Below, in pieces: positions 8,946-18,422 of a DNA stretch of 64,000 nt. The stretch is from Paenibacillus sp. JNUCC-31 (GTDB lineage Bacteria; Bacillota; Bacilli; Paenibacillales; Paenibacillaceae). The stretch is from NCBI RefSeq assembly GCF_014844075.1, contig NZ_CP062165.1:1984001-2048000 (forward strand). Reading direction: 5' to 3'. A program made the translations under genes and the position numbers. Within the stretch, counting starts at the first letter, position 1, and the number at the start of each line of letters is the position of its first letter. The notes below the pieces were generated by a model. The model worked only from the letters and a program-made list of their open reading frames with translations, had not been told where the DNA came from and did not search any database.

Positions 8946-9877
8946 TAGAGATCCTTTCTTAACCTGGGATTCATCGCCGCATTGATCACGTCAGAAATCG
9001 TATTAAACAGCACAAAGGTTACGGCCAAAATAAGAACATACGCCTGAATAATCGGGAAATCCCGGCTGAGGATTGACCTCACACTCAACCTCCCAAGTCC
9101 CGGCCACGCAAACACATTTTCAATCACGACGGTACTGCCAAGCACGATAGGGATCGCCATGCAAAATATGGATACCGCCACTTGCAGCGAATTTCGCAAA
9201 ATATGCAGGGTCACCTTCCGCTCACTTAAGCCGCTTGCCCTTCCGTAGAGCACGTAATCCTCATTCATGTTGCTTAACATCGAACTCCGAACCGTTCTGA
9301 AATAAATACCTGTATAACTTACCGTGATCACAATCACTGGCAGAATATAGCTCTTCAATGAGTCCATTCCGCTCGTAGGCAACAAGTCCAGCTTGACGGA
9401 AAAAGTCCAGATCAGGATGGCTGCGAGCCAGTAGGATGGCATCGCGGTAAGGATAAACGAGATGCCCCTGACTGATTTATCTACGGCTTTCCCTTCTCTC
9501 ATGGCACAGGTCACACCCAACAAGATGGAGAATCCAATAATGAACACTGATGATACCAGCGTTAACTTTAATGTGTTCAGGAAAGCCGGACCTACCAGGG
9601 ACCACACCGGTTCACCAGATACATATGAGCTGCCAAAATCAAACTGCATACAGGCGATCAACCAATTCACATACTGGACGACGAAGGGTTTATCAAATCC
9701 TAAAGCTTCATTCGTTTGGGCGATTAATTCGTCCGTAATCTGAGGAACCTCCTGTGCCTGTAACACAACTACAGCGGGGTCCAGGGGCGAAAGATTAATG
9801 AGTACAAACGTTATCAATGAAATGACGAACAGCAAGGGTATGGCGAGCAATATCCGTTTGACTATATAACTTCCCAT
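8945..9877 (-). CDS. cntB: Metallophore ABC importer permease (CntB)
   Basis: 310-residue DppB/NikB-type permease with the EAA-like loop YVLYGRASGLSERKVTLHIL and the ending DVINAAMNPRLRK. Segments such as ELIAQTNEALGFDKPF and GPAFLNTLKLTLVSS parallel S. aureus CntB as I remember it. I prefer the ATG at 9877 (GGGG six bases upstream) over the ATG at 9883, which touches the ribosome site. It lies seven to fourteen bases after cntA. Confidence 0.87.
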   Translation of the reverse strand: MGSYIVKRILLAIPLLFVISLITFVLINLSPLDPAVVVLQAQEVPQITDELIAQTNEALGFDKPFVVQYVNWLIACMQFDFGSSYVSGEPVWSLVGPAFLNTLKLTLVSSVFIIGFSILLGVTCAMREGKAVDKSVRGISFILTAMPSYWLAAILIWTFSVKLDLLPTSGMDSLKSYILPVIVITVSYTGIYFRTVRSSMLSNMNEDYVLYGRASGLSERKVTLHILRNSLQVAVSIFCMAIPIVLGSTVVIENVFAWPGLGRLSVRSILSRDFPIIQAYVLILAVTFVLFNTISDVINAAMNPRLRKDL

Positions 9878-9890
9878 ATCCATCCCCGCT

Positions 9891-11513
9891 CTATTTAAAA
9901 TTCAATTGCTCAAATGGCAGTTCATATTGAGTCTGTTTGAATGAGATTCCGTCCAGATTTTGGGGAGCCACGACAGTAACCCGTCCATTGGTAATCGGAA
10001 TAAACACAGCTTCATCATGCACGATTTTCATAATGTCGGCGTACAGGGATTGGCGGGAAGCCCCATCTGTGGACACCATGACTTCATCAATTTTCTTATA
10101 TAGTTCATCCGCCTGGGCTATGCCGCTTGTTGTATGTTTATAGGCGGAATCCGAAGTGAACGCAGAGATGGTACTCTGTGGATCGTACGCCAGTCCCCAG
10201 GTTTGGTTGAATAACAGATCATATTCCCCGGTTGCCCTTCTGTTCGCGATGGAAGTGGATTCCTCTCCGACAATCTCCAATTGAATGCCCAATCCTTTTA
10301 AGGCATGCTGAATCCATTCCGCCTGTGTTTTTTGCGAAGACGAATTGCTATCATAGTACAAGGTCATGGCTAGTTGCTGACCATTCTTTGTCCTCACTGC
10401 TTCCGCGGTTGATAGGGTCCAGCCCGCTTTTTCCAAAAGCTCTTTTGCCGTCTCCGGGCTATACTCCCGCTTCTTTAACTCGACATCAGCATAATTGACG
10501 TTTGATGAGAATAAGGTGTCCGCTACGGTTTGGGTTCCATTAAAAATATCATTGCTGATCGTTTCCCGATCAATCGCATGCCAGATGGCTTCGCGAACAG
10601 CCGTTTCGTGGACAGGGTTATCCACTCTGCTGCTATTGGCAACGATCATATTTGTATTCATCGCTTCACTTCGAACCACTTGATAATCACCCGAATCAGC
10701 CAATTGATTCATGGCTTCAACATCAATGCTGTCCGCCCCCCGATCATCGGTGAACACAAAGTTGATTTCGCCCTTCTGTAATGCGAGTAATGTCGTTTCT
10801 CCTGCTGGCAGAACCTTGGACGTAATTTTTTGGATCTCAGGTGCGCCGCCCCAGTATTCTTCATTGGCTTCAAATGTCGCATTCTCGTCGATTTTATGTC
10901 CGATAAGCTTGTAGGGCCCTGTGCCGTGATAGCCGCTAACCCCGTCCTTTGTGCCACCATTCGTAAAATCCTTGGGTGATATAAATACATACGGTCTGGT
11001 CATGGACAGCTCCACCAGCGCTGGATAATAAGGATCGGAAAGCACCAGTTCAAATGTGTATTCATCCATGACTTTTGTACTTACGATTTTGGTGGACAAC
11101 TTGATCCAGGCATGTTTTTCGGCATTGGCCTGAACCGCATCGATATTTTGTTTGACCGCCTCGGCGTTAAATGGCTCACCATCATGGAATTTCACATCCT
11201 GTCGCAAATGGAACGTATACGTTTTCCCGTCCTCAGCAATATCCCATGATTCCGCAAGTAATGGCTTGATTCCATCGACTGTGTTCTCAACCAAAGATTC
11301 GTAAACCATCCCTTGTGCGGGCATGGAACCTGTGTACAGATGGGGATTCATATCATTAATATCCTTGGCGGATGCATAAATGAGTTCAGTTTTGACCTCG
11401 CTATTCGCTGACTCGGTTTGGGTGTTGGCATCCTCTTTTTGGCTGCATCCGGCAATGACGGTAATCATGGACACTAGCAATAATAAAAAACGAAAAGCAC
11501 TACCTTTTTTCAC
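9891..11513 (-). CDS. cntA: Opine-metallophore substrate-binding lipoprotein (CntA)
   Basis: 540-residue SBP_bac_5 protein that binds the metal-loaded opine at the cell surface. The signal peptide has lipobox IAGC (Cys23). Diagnostic stretches shared with S. aureus CntA are NPHLYTGSMPAQ, FVFTDDRGADS, LLFNQTWGLAYDPQST, TVVAPQNLDGISF and QYELPFEQLNFK. The start is the GTG at 11513, with AGGAGGAG seven bases upstream; the longer ATG start at 11546 lies in the truncated repeat element and lacks a site. It is the first gene of the import half of the cluster, 115 bases after cntM. A half copy of the palindromic element fills the gap. Confidence 0.9.
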   Translation of the reverse strand: MKKGSAFRFLLLLVSMITVIAGCSQKEDANTQTESANSEVKTELIYASAKDINDMNPHLYTGSMPAQGMVYESLVENTVDGIKPLLAESWDIAEDGKTYTFHLRQDVKFHDGEPFNAEAVKQNIDAVQANAEKHAWIKLSTKIVSTKVMDEYTFELVLSDPYYPALVELSMTRPYVFISPKDFTNGGTKDGVSGYHGTGPYKLIGHKIDENATFEANEEYWGGAPEIQKITSKVLPAGETTLLALQKGEINFVFTDDRGADSIDVEAMNQLADSGDYQVVRSEAMNTNMIVANSSRVDNPVHETAVREAIWHAIDRETISNDIFNGTQTVADTLFSSNVNYADVELKKREYSPETAKELLEKAGWTLSTAEAVRTKNGQQLAMTLYYDSNSSSQKTQAEWIQHALKGLGIQLEIVGEESTSIANRRATGEYDLLFNQTWGLAYDPQSTISAFTSDSAYKHTTSGIAQADELYKKIDEVMVSTDGASRQSLYADIMKIVHDEAVFIPITNGRVTVVAPQNLDGISFKQTQYELPFEQLNFK

Positions 11514-11539
11514 AACATCTCCTCCTGATGATGAAAGAT

Positions 11540-11630
11540 TATACAAGTAGAACCAAAGACTTTACACCAGACCACTGCGCGGTCAGAACAACCTTCCGAT
11601 CGCTGTTATCCCCTAGATTGAGATATAATT
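11540..11630 (+). repeat. Palindromic element, truncated copy F
   Basis: About 90 bp: one terminal arm (AACCAAAGACTTTACAC) and the core CAGAACAACCTTCCGATCGC up to TTATCCCC. It then jumps to an AT-rich end touching the cntM stop codon. The inner part of the full element is missing. Confidence 0.7.
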
Positions 11631-12930
11631 AAACCTTGCTGTTCGCCAGCCCTGTGCAGATCATTCGGATGTCCTCATTGAAGGATTGAATGACAAAGGC
11701 AGCCGATAGATTCTGATCCGGGTGAGCACGAGCGACTTCTTGAAGCTTCGCCTCATAATTGGCAATAAACATATCGATGGTTGGACAATGAACCTCCAAA
11801 TGCCTCGCAATGCCCTGAATGATTTTGATGCGGTAATAATCCTCCTTCGGCATTCTGGGAATGTCCAAATATCCATCCTGATTGATGAACATCTTCCTGA
11901 AGGGAACAGCCGAAAAGTCAAAATACTTACCCTCCGGATTCGGTTCCGAAAAGGGATCAATCAATAGCGAGGTGTATCGTATGTATAATAAATACTCTTG
12001 ATGAAGGTCCTGCAACTGATTAAAATTTTCGATATCCTGGCGTGATAAACTCTCCAATCGCACCGGATAATTGTCATCCGTCATGAATTGCAGCAGATTG
12101 ACACCCTTGATACGGAGCCGATCCGTAATCGTCATAATTTCGTTCCACTGTGTCCGCATATCCCGAACTAAATATTGGGTTACCGGACCTTCGGGATAGA
12201 TTTTGTATACATATTTCCGAATGTCTGACACTCCGAAGATCGCATCCAATGAAAAGTCATTCATGAACAAAGGCGGGTGAACATATAAAGAAATATTTCT
12301 CGTTTCCGCCTCAATTGGAGAAGGCATAACTTCCAGTGCAATGCCCAGTTGCTCGGACATCCTGCACAGTCTGTCTACATGTTCCGAAGGAGTTGAAGTG
12401 GAGCCAATATAGACCTTTTTCTTGACTCCTGTTGTAAGGACATGGTTGGACGGTTGATCGAGCATCCATCGGGTGTCCCCCAAATAGGTAGAGAAGCTGA
12501 CAACTTCCGTATCTGCATGTAGCTGTCTCACATATTGGCTTACCAGCATGTTGGAGCCAAAGGTTGGAGAGACCAAAATGATGCATTTCACTTGTTTGAT
12601 GAAGTGTTCATTCATTTGTTTCAATACGTCGATGTAAGCATCGGTTGTTACAGCGAAAATAAGCGTATCCCATTCCCCTTCAATGGTCTCATATCCCTTA
12701 AACACCTGGTCGATGAAGCATTCACCCGCCAACGGCCGATGCTTTTCATTTTGAATACTTGCTCCAATGAATCCGTCACTTTGCCGAATGGCCTCAAAAA
12801 AAGATTCTGAACGCACCGATTCCCTTCCCACTACGCCCACGCGGCAATGAAGTTGTTTTTTGAGCATTACTGCCAATTGAATGGATACAGGACCTGTACC
12901 AAGTAACAAGATTTTCTGAAATCCGCTCAT
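11629..12930 (-). CDS. cntM: Opine metallophore dehydrogenase (CntM)
   Basis: 433-residue opine dehydrogenase that reductively condenses the CntL product with a 2-oxoacid to finish the nicotianamine-like metallophore. The N-terminal Rossmann motif is ILLLGTGPVS (7-16). Blocks nearly identical to S. aureus CntM are SPTFGSNMLV, STYLGDTRWM, HVLTTGVKKKVYIGST, SLYVHPPLFMNDFSLDAIF, VNLLQFM and YFDFSAVPF. Start ATG 12930 has GAGGGAGG upstream; an earlier ATG at 12999 overlaps the end of cntL and lacks a site. Pyruvate versus 2-oxoglutarate use (staphylopine versus pseudopaline/bacillopaline type) cannot be read from sequence by eye. Confidence 0.93.
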   Translation of the reverse strand: MSGFQKILLLGTGPVSIQLAVMLKKQLHCRVGVVGRESVRSESFFEAIRQSDGFIGASIQNEKHRPLAGECFIDQVFKGYETIEGEWDTLIFAVTTDAYIDVLKQMNEHFIKQVKCIILVSPTFGSNMLVSQYVRQLHADTEVVSFSTYLGDTRWMLDQPSNHVLTTGVKKKVYIGSTSTPSEHVDRLCRMSEQLGIALEVMPSPIEAETRNISLYVHPPLFMNDFSLDAIFGVSDIRKYVYKIYPEGPVTQYLVRDMRTQWNEIMTITDRLRIKGVNLLQFMTDDNYPVRLESLSRQDIENFNQLQDLHQEYLLYIRYTSLLIDPFSEPNPEGKYFDFSAVPFRKMFINQDGYLDIPRMPKEDYYRIKIIQGIARHLEVHCPTIDMFIANYEAKLQEVARAHPDQNLSAAFVIQSFNEDIRMICTGLANSKV

Positions 12931-12961
12931 ATAATCCTCCCTCTTCACAAGCTCAAGCGAG

Positions 12962-13756
12962 CTATGCTTTTTGGTATAGTGCAATATCAAACACATCATC
13001 TGGACGAAGGATATTGTCGACCATGTTCCACTTGCGGGTGTCCGTCTCTCTCATCGGATAGTTGAACAACGATTTTAACTGGTTACCGTATCTCATGGCC
13101 ACCACTACATGCTCATTCGTCAATGCATGCAATTGGTCCAGCAGATCATATTTATTAGCAACCGTGGAACTGAAAATGATATGCGTGGCTTCTTTCGTAA
13201 AAGCTAGGTCCTGCACCAATGTTTGCTGTAAATGAATGTTCAAGCCCGCACCCAGCGTCTCCACAACCTGTCGCCCGAGTGTAATGGCTTCTTCGTCAAT
13301 ATCGATCCCAACGACCTTTGCCCCTGTTCGCTTGGCGATAAACAAAGGCGTCATCGGAAATGACCCGGAGCCGACCAGTAGCACTTTGGATTCCGAAGTG
13401 ACATGAAAGCTGCCAAACTCTTTTTCAATACATTCTTCGATGTTTCTGAAATAATCCGCGATTTCTACTTCTCCGTCACGCAGCTTCAAGGCCCTGTATT
13501 TCTCCATGATCGCCACACATTGGGCAGATTTGTCTCTTAGATCAAGGACAAGCTGATGCATGCTGCCTGATTCCTGATGATCAAGCTGTTCCCAGATTCG
13601 TTCGTTCTCCTTGTCCGTAATAAACGAGGAATAGTCATTGATTAAAGTCTCCAGTTCTGAGCTATGCTGTACCGTATGATCATATCTGCCTGCCAACTCA
13701 TCGAATTTCCCGGAAAATTCACTCAAGCATGTTTGAAAATCAATCAAAGTCTCCAT
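12962..13756 (-). CDS. cntL: Nicotianamine synthase-like aminobutanoyl transferase (CntL)
   Basis: 264-residue SAM-dependent enzyme that transfers the 2-aminobutanoate part of S-adenosylmethionine to histidine. The SAM-binding Rossmann core is KVLLVGSGSFPMTPLFIAKR with VVGIDIDEEAITLGRQVV. THIIFSSTVANKYD, VVAMRYGNQLKSLFNYP and DVFDIALYQKA match S. aureus CntL. Start ATG 13756 has CAGGAGGAA directly upstream. It lies between cntK (27 bases) and cntM (31 bases). Confidence 0.93.
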   Translation of the reverse strand: METLIDFQTCLSEFSGKFDELAGRYDHTVQHSSELETLINDYSSFITDKENERIWEQLDHQESGSMHQLVLDLRDKSAQCVAIMEKYRALKLRDGEVEIADYFRNIEECIEKEFGSFHVTSESKVLLVGSGSFPMTPLFIAKRTGAKVVGIDIDEEAITLGRQVVETLGAGLNIHLQQTLVQDLAFTKEATHIIFSSTVANKYDLLDQLHALTNEHVVVAMRYGNQLKSLFNYPMRETDTRKWNMVDNILRPDDVFDIALYQKA

Positions 13757-13783
13757 TCCTTTTCCTCCTGTAACTCGTCATGG

Positions 13784-14620
13784 TCATGCATCTATAAAGG
13801 CTTTGCCCTGGGCCACGATTCCAACAGATCCTTCGATCGTAATTCCTTCAACCTCTGCCCCATTCCACTCCGCCATTACTTTAATCGCACCACCAGGCTG
13901 CTTGATATGCCGAACGATCTTCCTTTGCCTGCTCCAAGCCAGATAGGCTCCCACAGAGGCTGTACCCGAACCGCACCCCCTTTCCCAGATCAGACTATCC
14001 AGCTGCGGGACAAAGATAAGCGGTGCCAGTTCATCCGATTGAGGTTTGTATAATAAAATGCCAATCAGCTTATCCCCCAAAGTTAAGCCCAGTAATCGCG
14101 CCAGGGCTTGTGCCCTCTTTCTCATTGCTTCATCAAACGCCTCCACTTCGATGACGATATGGATGAACTCCCGATACCGCACAATCACCATATCCATGTT
14201 CATTCCCTCATACTTGATGGTCCGCTGCTCGATCTGCTGAGGAACTGGCATCGTGACCTGACAGAAATATTCATTCTGTTGCTGCTTCTTCACCTGACAC
14301 CTGATTAATTGATCTGTCCCGGAAACCTCCAGAACGATTTCTGTAAAATCAGTTGAATCCAACTCGTTTTCGGACGCGATATACGCAGCCAAGGCCATAC
14401 AGGCATTTCCACAGAACTCTCCACCGGCCATTTCCAAATGGGCAGCCGCCTCCTGTTTTATCGCTCCCCCAATGAACCCCACCTGTTCGGCGTATACGTT
14501 GTCATAGGACATAATTTGGGCAGCGATGTGTGGATATGTCTCAGCTGGATGATCCGTTTTCACCAGGACCGTCATATTTTGAGTGGGATTAAACTTGATA
14601 AAATCAATCTCCTGTTTCAT
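13784..14620 (-). CDS. cntK: Histidine racemase, DapF-like (CntK)
   Basis: 278-residue cofactor-independent racemase of the diaminopimelate epimerase fold. It supplies D-histidine for the metallophore. The two catalytic thiols are visible as GGEFCGNA (Cys70) and ERGCGSGTAS (Cys216). The opening IDFIKFNPTQNMTVLV and EQVGFIGG align with S. aureus CntK. I chose the ATG at 14620, which has AGGAG upstream and matches the family N-terminus; the longer GTG start at 14665 has no ribosome site. Presence of cntK predicts a D-His product, as in staphylopine and bacillopaline. Confidence 0.92.
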   Translation of the reverse strand: MKQEIDFIKFNPTQNMTVLVKTDHPAETYPHIAAQIMSYDNVYAEQVGFIGGAIKQEAAAHLEMAGGEFCGNACMALAAYIASENELDSTDFTEIVLEVSGTDQLIRCQVKKQQQNEYFCQVTMPVPQQIEQRTIKYEGMNMDMVIVRYREFIHIVIEVEAFDEAMRKRAQALARLLGLTLGDKLIGILLYKPQSDELAPLIFVPQLDSLIWERGCGSGTASVGAYLAWSRQRKIVRHIKQPGGAIKVMAEWNGAEVEGITIEGSVGIVAQGKAFIDA

Positions 14621-14672
14621 CGCAGCTGCTACTCCTATTCTTGATATGAAATGATGTTGAGTCACTTTGCTG

Positions 14673-14864
14673 TATAAATTGAACTAAAGAATATTTACAC
14701 TTGCCACTCCGATGACAGAACAACCTTCCGATCGCTGTTATCCCCAGATTTTTTTGGATTCCCTTTTTGCAAAGGAGAAAATCCGGGGATAAAGGCGAAC
14801 GCGCCGCTTCTTCAGGTTATTTCTGTCCTCTACGTTCATATGTAAATGTTTAGTTAATTTATAT
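14673..14864 (+). repeat. Palindromic MITE-like element, copy B (short form)
   Basis: About 192 bp with terminal inverted repeats of the type TATAAATTGAACTAAA..ATTTACAC and core CAGAACAACCTTCCGATCGC, internally TTATCCCC..GGGGATAA. It sits between the Zur-controlled promoter (14.87-14.94 kb) and cntK, so it is transcribed as part of the cnt leader. Confidence 0.85.
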
Positions 14865-14874
14865 AAAACAATGT

Positions 14875-14895
14875 TAATAGTAATGATTACGATTA
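14875..14895 (-). promoter_or_regulatory. Zur box of the cnt operon
   Basis: The AGTAATGATTACGATTA palindrome, centred at 14885, is one mismatch from the Bacillus-type Zur core and lies just downstream of a -10 hexamer. It implies zinc repression of metallophore synthesis and, by readthrough, import. Confidence 0.85.
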
Positions 14896-14907
14896 ATGGT
14901 CGAGAAA

Positions 14908-14937
14908 AATATAGCACAACCCGCTTGAGAGCGTCAA
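14908..14937 (-). promoter_or_regulatory. Sigma-A promoter of the cnt operon
   Basis: On the minus strand TTGACG (14932-14937), an 18-base spacer and TATATT (14908-14913) are followed at once by the Zur box. Confidence 0.8.
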
Positions 14938-15052
14938 CAAATATTTCCATAAAAAAAAGAGTGTTATGGCTGTTATTTTATGTTCAAACAGGAACAGAGC
15001 TGACGCATTTGCGTCAACCCTAATTTGCCAATCGTATGCAATTGGAAGTACA

Positions 15053-15814
15053 TCAGCAACTTTTAAAAGGCATAACGGACGCCAGCAATGCTTTTGCATA
15101 ATCATTCTTCGCATCCGAGAGACGATTCCGTTCAAGCTCCTCCACGATCGTTCCTCGATAGAGAAAAAGTACCCGGTCACACAGATTCGCCACAGCCTGA
15201 AGATCATGTGCAACAAAGAGATAGGTCATGTTCAGTTCATGCTGCAACGTGCGCAGCAACTCCAGAATTTGCGCCTGGACGGAGACATCCAAAGAACTGA
15301 GTGCTTCGTCCAACACCAGAAATTTCGGACGGGTTGAGATGGCACGTGCAATGCATACCCGTTGTAGTTGTCCCCCACTCAGTTCATGAGCATACTTGTG
15401 CATCACCGCATGAGGAAGCCCCACCTTCGCCAGCAGGTCATTGACCCGGTCATCCAGATCCACAATATCACCCAGTGCAACCAATGGTTCAGCTATGATA
15501 TCACGCACGATGAATTTGCCATTGACCGAAGACGTATAATCCTGAAAAACAACGCTTATTTTCCCTTTATTCTTCTTCATCCATTGGGAAACAACCATCC
15601 CCTCAATCCGCACTTCACCTTGTGAAGGTTTCTCCAGTCCTAGAACCAGGCGGCTTAGCGTGCTTTTCCCACTTCCACTCTCACCAATCAGACCCAGGCA
15701 TTCACCTTCACGGATGTCGAAATGGATGTCTTTCAAAATTTCCGTTTTCTCTTTCCGAAAGAAACCACCCGATTTGGCGTAGCTTTTGGACAGATGATTC
15801 ACTTCGACCAGCAT
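15053..15814 (-). CDS. Nik/Opp-type ABC importer ATPase (second zinc-regulated importer, NikE-like)
   Basis: 253-residue ABC ATPase with Walker A GESGSGKSTLSRLVLG, signature LSGGQLQR, Walker B FLVLDEALSSLD and TYLFVAHDLQ. It is a close paralogue of CntF and the last gene of the five-gene importer operon. It shares one base with the preceding ATPase gene. Confidence 0.85.
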   Translation of the reverse strand: MLVEVNHLSKSYAKSGGFFRKEKTEILKDIHFDIREGECLGLIGESGSGKSTLSRLVLGLEKPSQGEVRIEGMVVSQWMKKNKGKISVVFQDYTSSVNGKFIVRDIIAEPLVALGDIVDLDDRVNDLLAKVGLPHAVMHKYAHELSGGQLQRVCIARAISTRPKFLVLDEALSSLDVSVQAQILELLRTLQHELNMTYLFVAHDLQAVANLCDRVLFLYRGTIVEELERNRLSDAKNDYAKALLASVMPFKSC

Positions 15815-16626
15815 TACTGCACACCTGCTTCCATAGAAGCCTGAAAAGGCTCGGACAGCTTGATTCGAGTCTCAATCAGAAACTGTGTAAATTCATGCTG
15901 GGGATTCGAAAATACGTCATTCGCCTTGCCTTGTTCGACGCATTCCCCATCCCGCATGACGATGAGATCATCTGCCAAATATTGCACAACACCCAAATCA
16001 TGAGATATGAAGATGATGGACATGCCCATCGTTTCACGAAGTTGCTTGAATTGCTCGACTATCGCACGCTGGTTAATGGAGTCCAGTGCGGTCGTCGGCT
16101 CATCTGCGATAATAATGTCAGGTTCCAGCATCATGGCAATGGAGATCATAACCCTTTGCAGCATGCCCCCTGATAGTTGATGCGGATACTTTTGCAGCAC
16201 CTGCTCAGGCTGAAGAATATGAACACGATGCAAGGCATCCGCCGCCAGTTGTCTGGCTTCTTTTTTGGGGATTCGAAGGTTCTCTCGAAAGGTCTCCATC
16301 ATTTGTTTCCCAATCGGTTCGAGCGGGTTAAACGCCGTCATTGCATCCTGTAAAATCATGCAAATACGCTGACCCCGGATCTTTCGAAGCTCTTCCCCGG
16401 TTTGCTGTAATAGATCTTTTCCCTGATAAAGGGCTGTTCCACTAATTTCAAGCCAGGGCGAGGCCAATCCCAGAATGGCTTTCGTGGATAAGGACTTGCC
16501 GCTGCCACTCTCGCCCACGATGCCCAGGCAGGTATTGGGTTGCAATGCAAAGCTTAGATTTTGCACGATGGACAGACCGGTCCTGCTGTCAGTGATGGAC
16601 AGATTTTTTACTTCTAACAAAGACAT
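15814..16626 (-). CDS. Nik/Opp-type ABC importer ATPase (NikD-like)
   Basis: 270-residue ABC ATPase with Walker A GESGSGKSLSTKAILG, signature LSGGMLQR and Walker B IIIADEPTTALD, followed by IIFISHDLGVVQ. It is paralogous to CntD. It overlaps the end of the permease gene upstream and the NikE-like gene downstream, so the operon is tightly coupled. Confidence 0.85.
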   Translation of the reverse strand: MSLLEVKNLSITDSRTGLSIVQNLSFALQPNTCLGIVGESGSGKSLSTKAILGLASPWLEISGTALYQGKDLLQQTGEELRKIRGQRICMILQDAMTAFNPLEPIGKQMMETFRENLRIPKKEARQLAADALHRVHILQPEQVLQKYPHQLSGGMLQRVMISIAMMLEPDIIIADEPTTALDSINQRAIVEQFKQLRETMGMSIIFISHDLGVVQYLADDLIVMRDGECVEQGKANDVFSNPQHEFTQFLIETRIKLSEPFQASMEAGVQ

Positions 16627-17473
16627 TCAACCGGCCTCCCTTCTTTTGCGTATAACTTTTCGGATTCATTGCCGCATGCAGGCTGTCTCCCAAAAAGTTG
16701 AAAGCTGCCACGACCAGCAAAATCGCCAATCCAGGCGCAAGCATTTGCGTTGGATGTGTGATCATTACATTTTTTGCATCATTCAGCATCATGCCCCACT
16801 CCGGCGTGGGGGCCTGTACACCCAAACCAAGGAAGGACAACGCCGATATATTCAGGATGACCCAGCCCGTATCCAATGTCGCAAAGACAGCAACCTCGCC
16901 AGAGACACCCGGCAGCACATGTTTTCTCATGATATGGCCCGTCCCGCATCCCGAAACTTTGGCAAAACGAATATAGTTCTTGTCTGTATATTGAATGACC
17001 GTTGTACGAATCATCCGGGTGTACCATGCCCATTTGGCGATAATATTAGCAACGACGACATTTAGCAGGCCTGGACCGAGAATACTGACAATCGCCAAAA
17101 TCATGACTTCGGCTGGAAAGGAGAGCATCATATCACAGATTCGCATAATGACCTCATCCACCTTGCCACGAAAATAACCCGAAATGATACCCAGCAGGGT
17201 TCCGACCCCTATCGTAATCGTGGTTGTAATCACAGCAAACAGAATCGTTGTACGAATACCGTAGAGTAGACGCGACAGGTTGCAGCGGCCGAGTTGATCG
17301 GTACCCAGTGGATATTCAAGACTGATCCCTGCATATTTGTTCATAATGTCTAAACTCGTGGGATTATGCGGTGCGAACCAGGGTGCTCCCACGCCAGCGA
17401 CGACCACAAGTGTGATCGTAATCATGCATAACACTGCCATTTTATCGGACACCAGGCGTTTCCAGAACATCAT
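16589..17473 (-). CDS. Nik/Dpp-type ABC permease (NikC-like)
   Basis: 294-residue membrane permease of the NikC/DppC family with about six helices and the coupling loop YIRFAKVSGCGTGHIMRKHV. It ends in a short basic tail overlapping the next gene. It is paralogous to CntC. Confidence 0.85.
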   Translation of the reverse strand: MMFWKRLVSDKMAVLCMITITLVVVAGVGAPWFAPHNPTSLDIMNKYAGISLEYPLGTDQLGRCNLSRLLYGIRTTILFAVITTTITIGVGTLLGIISGYFRGKVDEVIMRICDMMLSFPAEVMILAIVSILGPGLLNVVVANIIAKWAWYTRMIRTTVIQYTDKNYIRFAKVSGCGTGHIMRKHVLPGVSGEVAVFATLDTGWVILNISALSFLGLGVQAPTPEWGMMLNDAKNVMITHPTQMLAPGLAILLVVAAFNFLGDSLHAAMNPKSYTQKKGGRLNVFVRSKKSVHH

Positions 17474-17474
17474 G

Positions 17475-18404
17475 TTACCCCTCCCTTCTGATCCGGGGAT
17501 CCAGAGCTGAATTCAGAAGATCCACGAGTAGATTACAGACGACAAACATGACACCCATAATCAGAATATAGGCTTGGATAATTGGAAAATCCGAATTGAA
17601 AATCGCGGTGACGCACAAACGCCCAATGCCTGGCCATGCATAAATATTTTCCACAATGACCGTACCCGCGATTAACTTCGGGATCGACATGCCCAGCGCC
17701 GTAATCGATAATTGAAGGGAGTTACGGAACACTTTCCAGATAATCGTCCGTTCCTTCAATCCTCTGACACGAGCGTACAACACGTAGTTTTCGGTTTTGT
17801 TTTGCACCATATTGTTGCGAATCAGCCTGACGTAGGTAGAGATGAATACCAGGGACAGCGTGACTGCCGGCAGGATGACTGAACTTGCCTGTTCCATGCC
17901 ACTCGTGGGGAACCAATTCAGCTTGACGGCAAATAACCACATCAGCAGAATGCCAATCCAGAAGCTCGGCATGGCTGTGCCAATAAAGACCAATGCACGC
18001 ATCAAACGATCCACTAACCTATTTTCATATATCGCGCTGAGCACACCGATCAGAATACTTATCGTCAGGATGATAATGAGGGCGACCGCTGACAGTTTTA
18101 AGGTAGCTGGAAGTGCTCGTGCTATCTGTTCTCCAACCGATTGTTGATTGACATAACTAATACCGAAATCGCCCTGAATGCTGTTACCAATCCATTCCAC
18201 GTAACGGGTTAGAAACGGCTTGTCCAATCCCAGTGTTTCCCTCATGGCATCGACCATCTCCGGCGTTGGTGTAACCTGATTCACGCGCAAGGCCACTTCA
18301 GCCGGGTCACTGGTACGCAAATGAATCAGAATAAATGCTAGAAATGAAATACCGATCAGCACGGGAATAATGGCTAATATTCGTTTTATGACGTACCTGC
18401 CCAA
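17475..18404 (-). CDS. Nik/Dpp-type ABC permease (NikB-like)
   Basis: 309-residue permease of the NikB/DppB family with N-terminal membrane anchor RILAIIPVLIGISFLAFILI, coupling loop YVLYARVRGLKERTIIWKVF and ending DLLNSALDPRIRREG. It pairs with the NikC-like protein. It is 18 bases downstream of the binding-protein gene and 1 base upstream of the next. Confidence 0.87.
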   Translation of the reverse strand: MGRYVIKRILAIIPVLIGISFLAFILIHLRTSDPAEVALRVNQVTPTPEMVDAMRETLGLDKPFLTRYVEWIGNSIQGDFGISYVNQQSVGEQIARALPATLKLSAVALIIILTISILIGVLSAIYENRLVDRLMRALVFIGTAMPSFWIGILLMWLFAVKLNWFPTSGMEQASSVILPAVTLSLVFISTYVRLIRNNMVQNKTENYVLYARVRGLKERTIIWKVFRNSLQLSITALGMSIPKLIAGTVIVENIYAWPGIGRLCVTAIFNSDFPIIQAYILIMGVMFVVCNLLVDLLNSALDPRIRREG

Positions 18405-18422
18405 GGTGATCCTCCTCTCTGA

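Noticed and set aside
14673..14864. Palindromic leader as a metal-sensing riboswitch
   Set aside because: The same element occurs next to unrelated genes and in truncated forms, which fits a mobile repeat better than a riboswitch.
14738..14950. 70-codon frame within palindromic element copy B and the cnt leader
   Set aside because: It lies across a repeated palindromic element and the Zur promoter, has no ribosome site and no protein-like composition.
15001..15016. Perfect hairpin TGACGCATTTGCGTCA downstream of the NikE-like gene
   Set aside because: No T-run follows on either strand, so it was not called a terminator; an operator role has no further support.
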